A stretch of 5,942 nucleotides of DNA, taken from contig JAFAAT010000119.1 of NCBI GenBank assembly GCA_023426425.1, positions 1 through 5,942 of the forward strand, in the 5' to 3' direction. Source of the stretch: Bacteroidota bacterium. Lineage in GTDB: Bacteria > Bacteroidota > Bacteroidia > Chitinophagales > Chitinophagaceae. A model generated the notes under the pieces. It saw only the letters and a program-made list of their open reading frames with translations. It ran no database searches and was not told where the DNA came from. The translations under genes were made by a program, and so were the position numbers. Positions 5,891-5,942 of the stretch are shown here, piece by piece (the stretch's first letter is position 1; each line of letters starts with the position of its first letter).

Positions 5891-5942
5891 TTAGCTGTTA
5901 GCTCTGTTCAGAAGGCGAAGAAGATTTTGCTTTACTTCTTCC
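5891..5942 (-). CDS. Possible C-terminal tail of a convergent gene (partial, unidentified)
   Basis: Two minus-strand frames are open from the right edge. One would end in EEVKQNLLRLLNRANS with its stop at 5891-5893, which reads like an amphipathic C-terminal helix. The other would end in SKAKSSSPSEQS with its stop at 5898-5900. The spot just beyond a possibly bidirectional terminator fits a convergent gene, but about 16 codons cannot prove coding and I do not recognise the protein. The coordinates given follow the first frame. Confidence 0.25.
   Translation of the reverse strand, partial: EEVKQNLLRLLNRANS

Overview
The window looks like chromosomal housekeeping DNA from a member of the Bacteroidota, possibly a Chitinophagales/Chitinophagaceae-type organism. 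The phylum call rests on three things. The two best promoter candidates resemble the Bacteroidota sigma consensus (TTTG at -33, TAnnTTTG at -7). The thioredoxin start has an A-rich leader and no Shine-Dalgarno. The PolIII alpha subunit is of the roughly 1200-residue type with the PHP insertions typical of that phylum. The family-level placement is a guess.

Layout, all genes on the + strand: (1) the 3' part of lysS (lysyl-tRNA synthetase, class II), cut by the left edge and ending at 847; (2) an 830-bp non-coding stretch, 848-1677; (3) a complete dnaE (DNA polymerase III alpha, 1205 aa), 1678-5295; (4) a 226-bp gap holding an extended dyad and a promoter; (5) a complete small thioredoxin gene, trxA, 5522-5839, followed by a strong intrinsic terminator. 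The last ~50 bases may hold the tail of a convergent gene entering from the right, but too little is visible to identify it.

The three recognisable genes are core functions (translation, replication, thiol redox) and do not form one obvious operon: long gaps separate them, and dnaE and trxA each have their own promoter candidate. I see no defence system, mobile element, CRISPR array or biosynthetic cluster.

The unusual content is in the non-coding DNA. The lysS-dnaE gap contains a degenerate tandem array of 11-bp units. The units keep phase over at least 14 copies (1095-1248) even though the unit sequence switches from a GAAGCAGGTTG type to a GGTCTCTATAG type. About 240 bp further on lies a 22-bp-period (2 x 11) duplication built on GTGGAACTCTGCG. 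The dnaE-trxA gap contains a near-perfect 10+10 dyad nested inside a second pair of arms. No previously undescribed protein system is evident.
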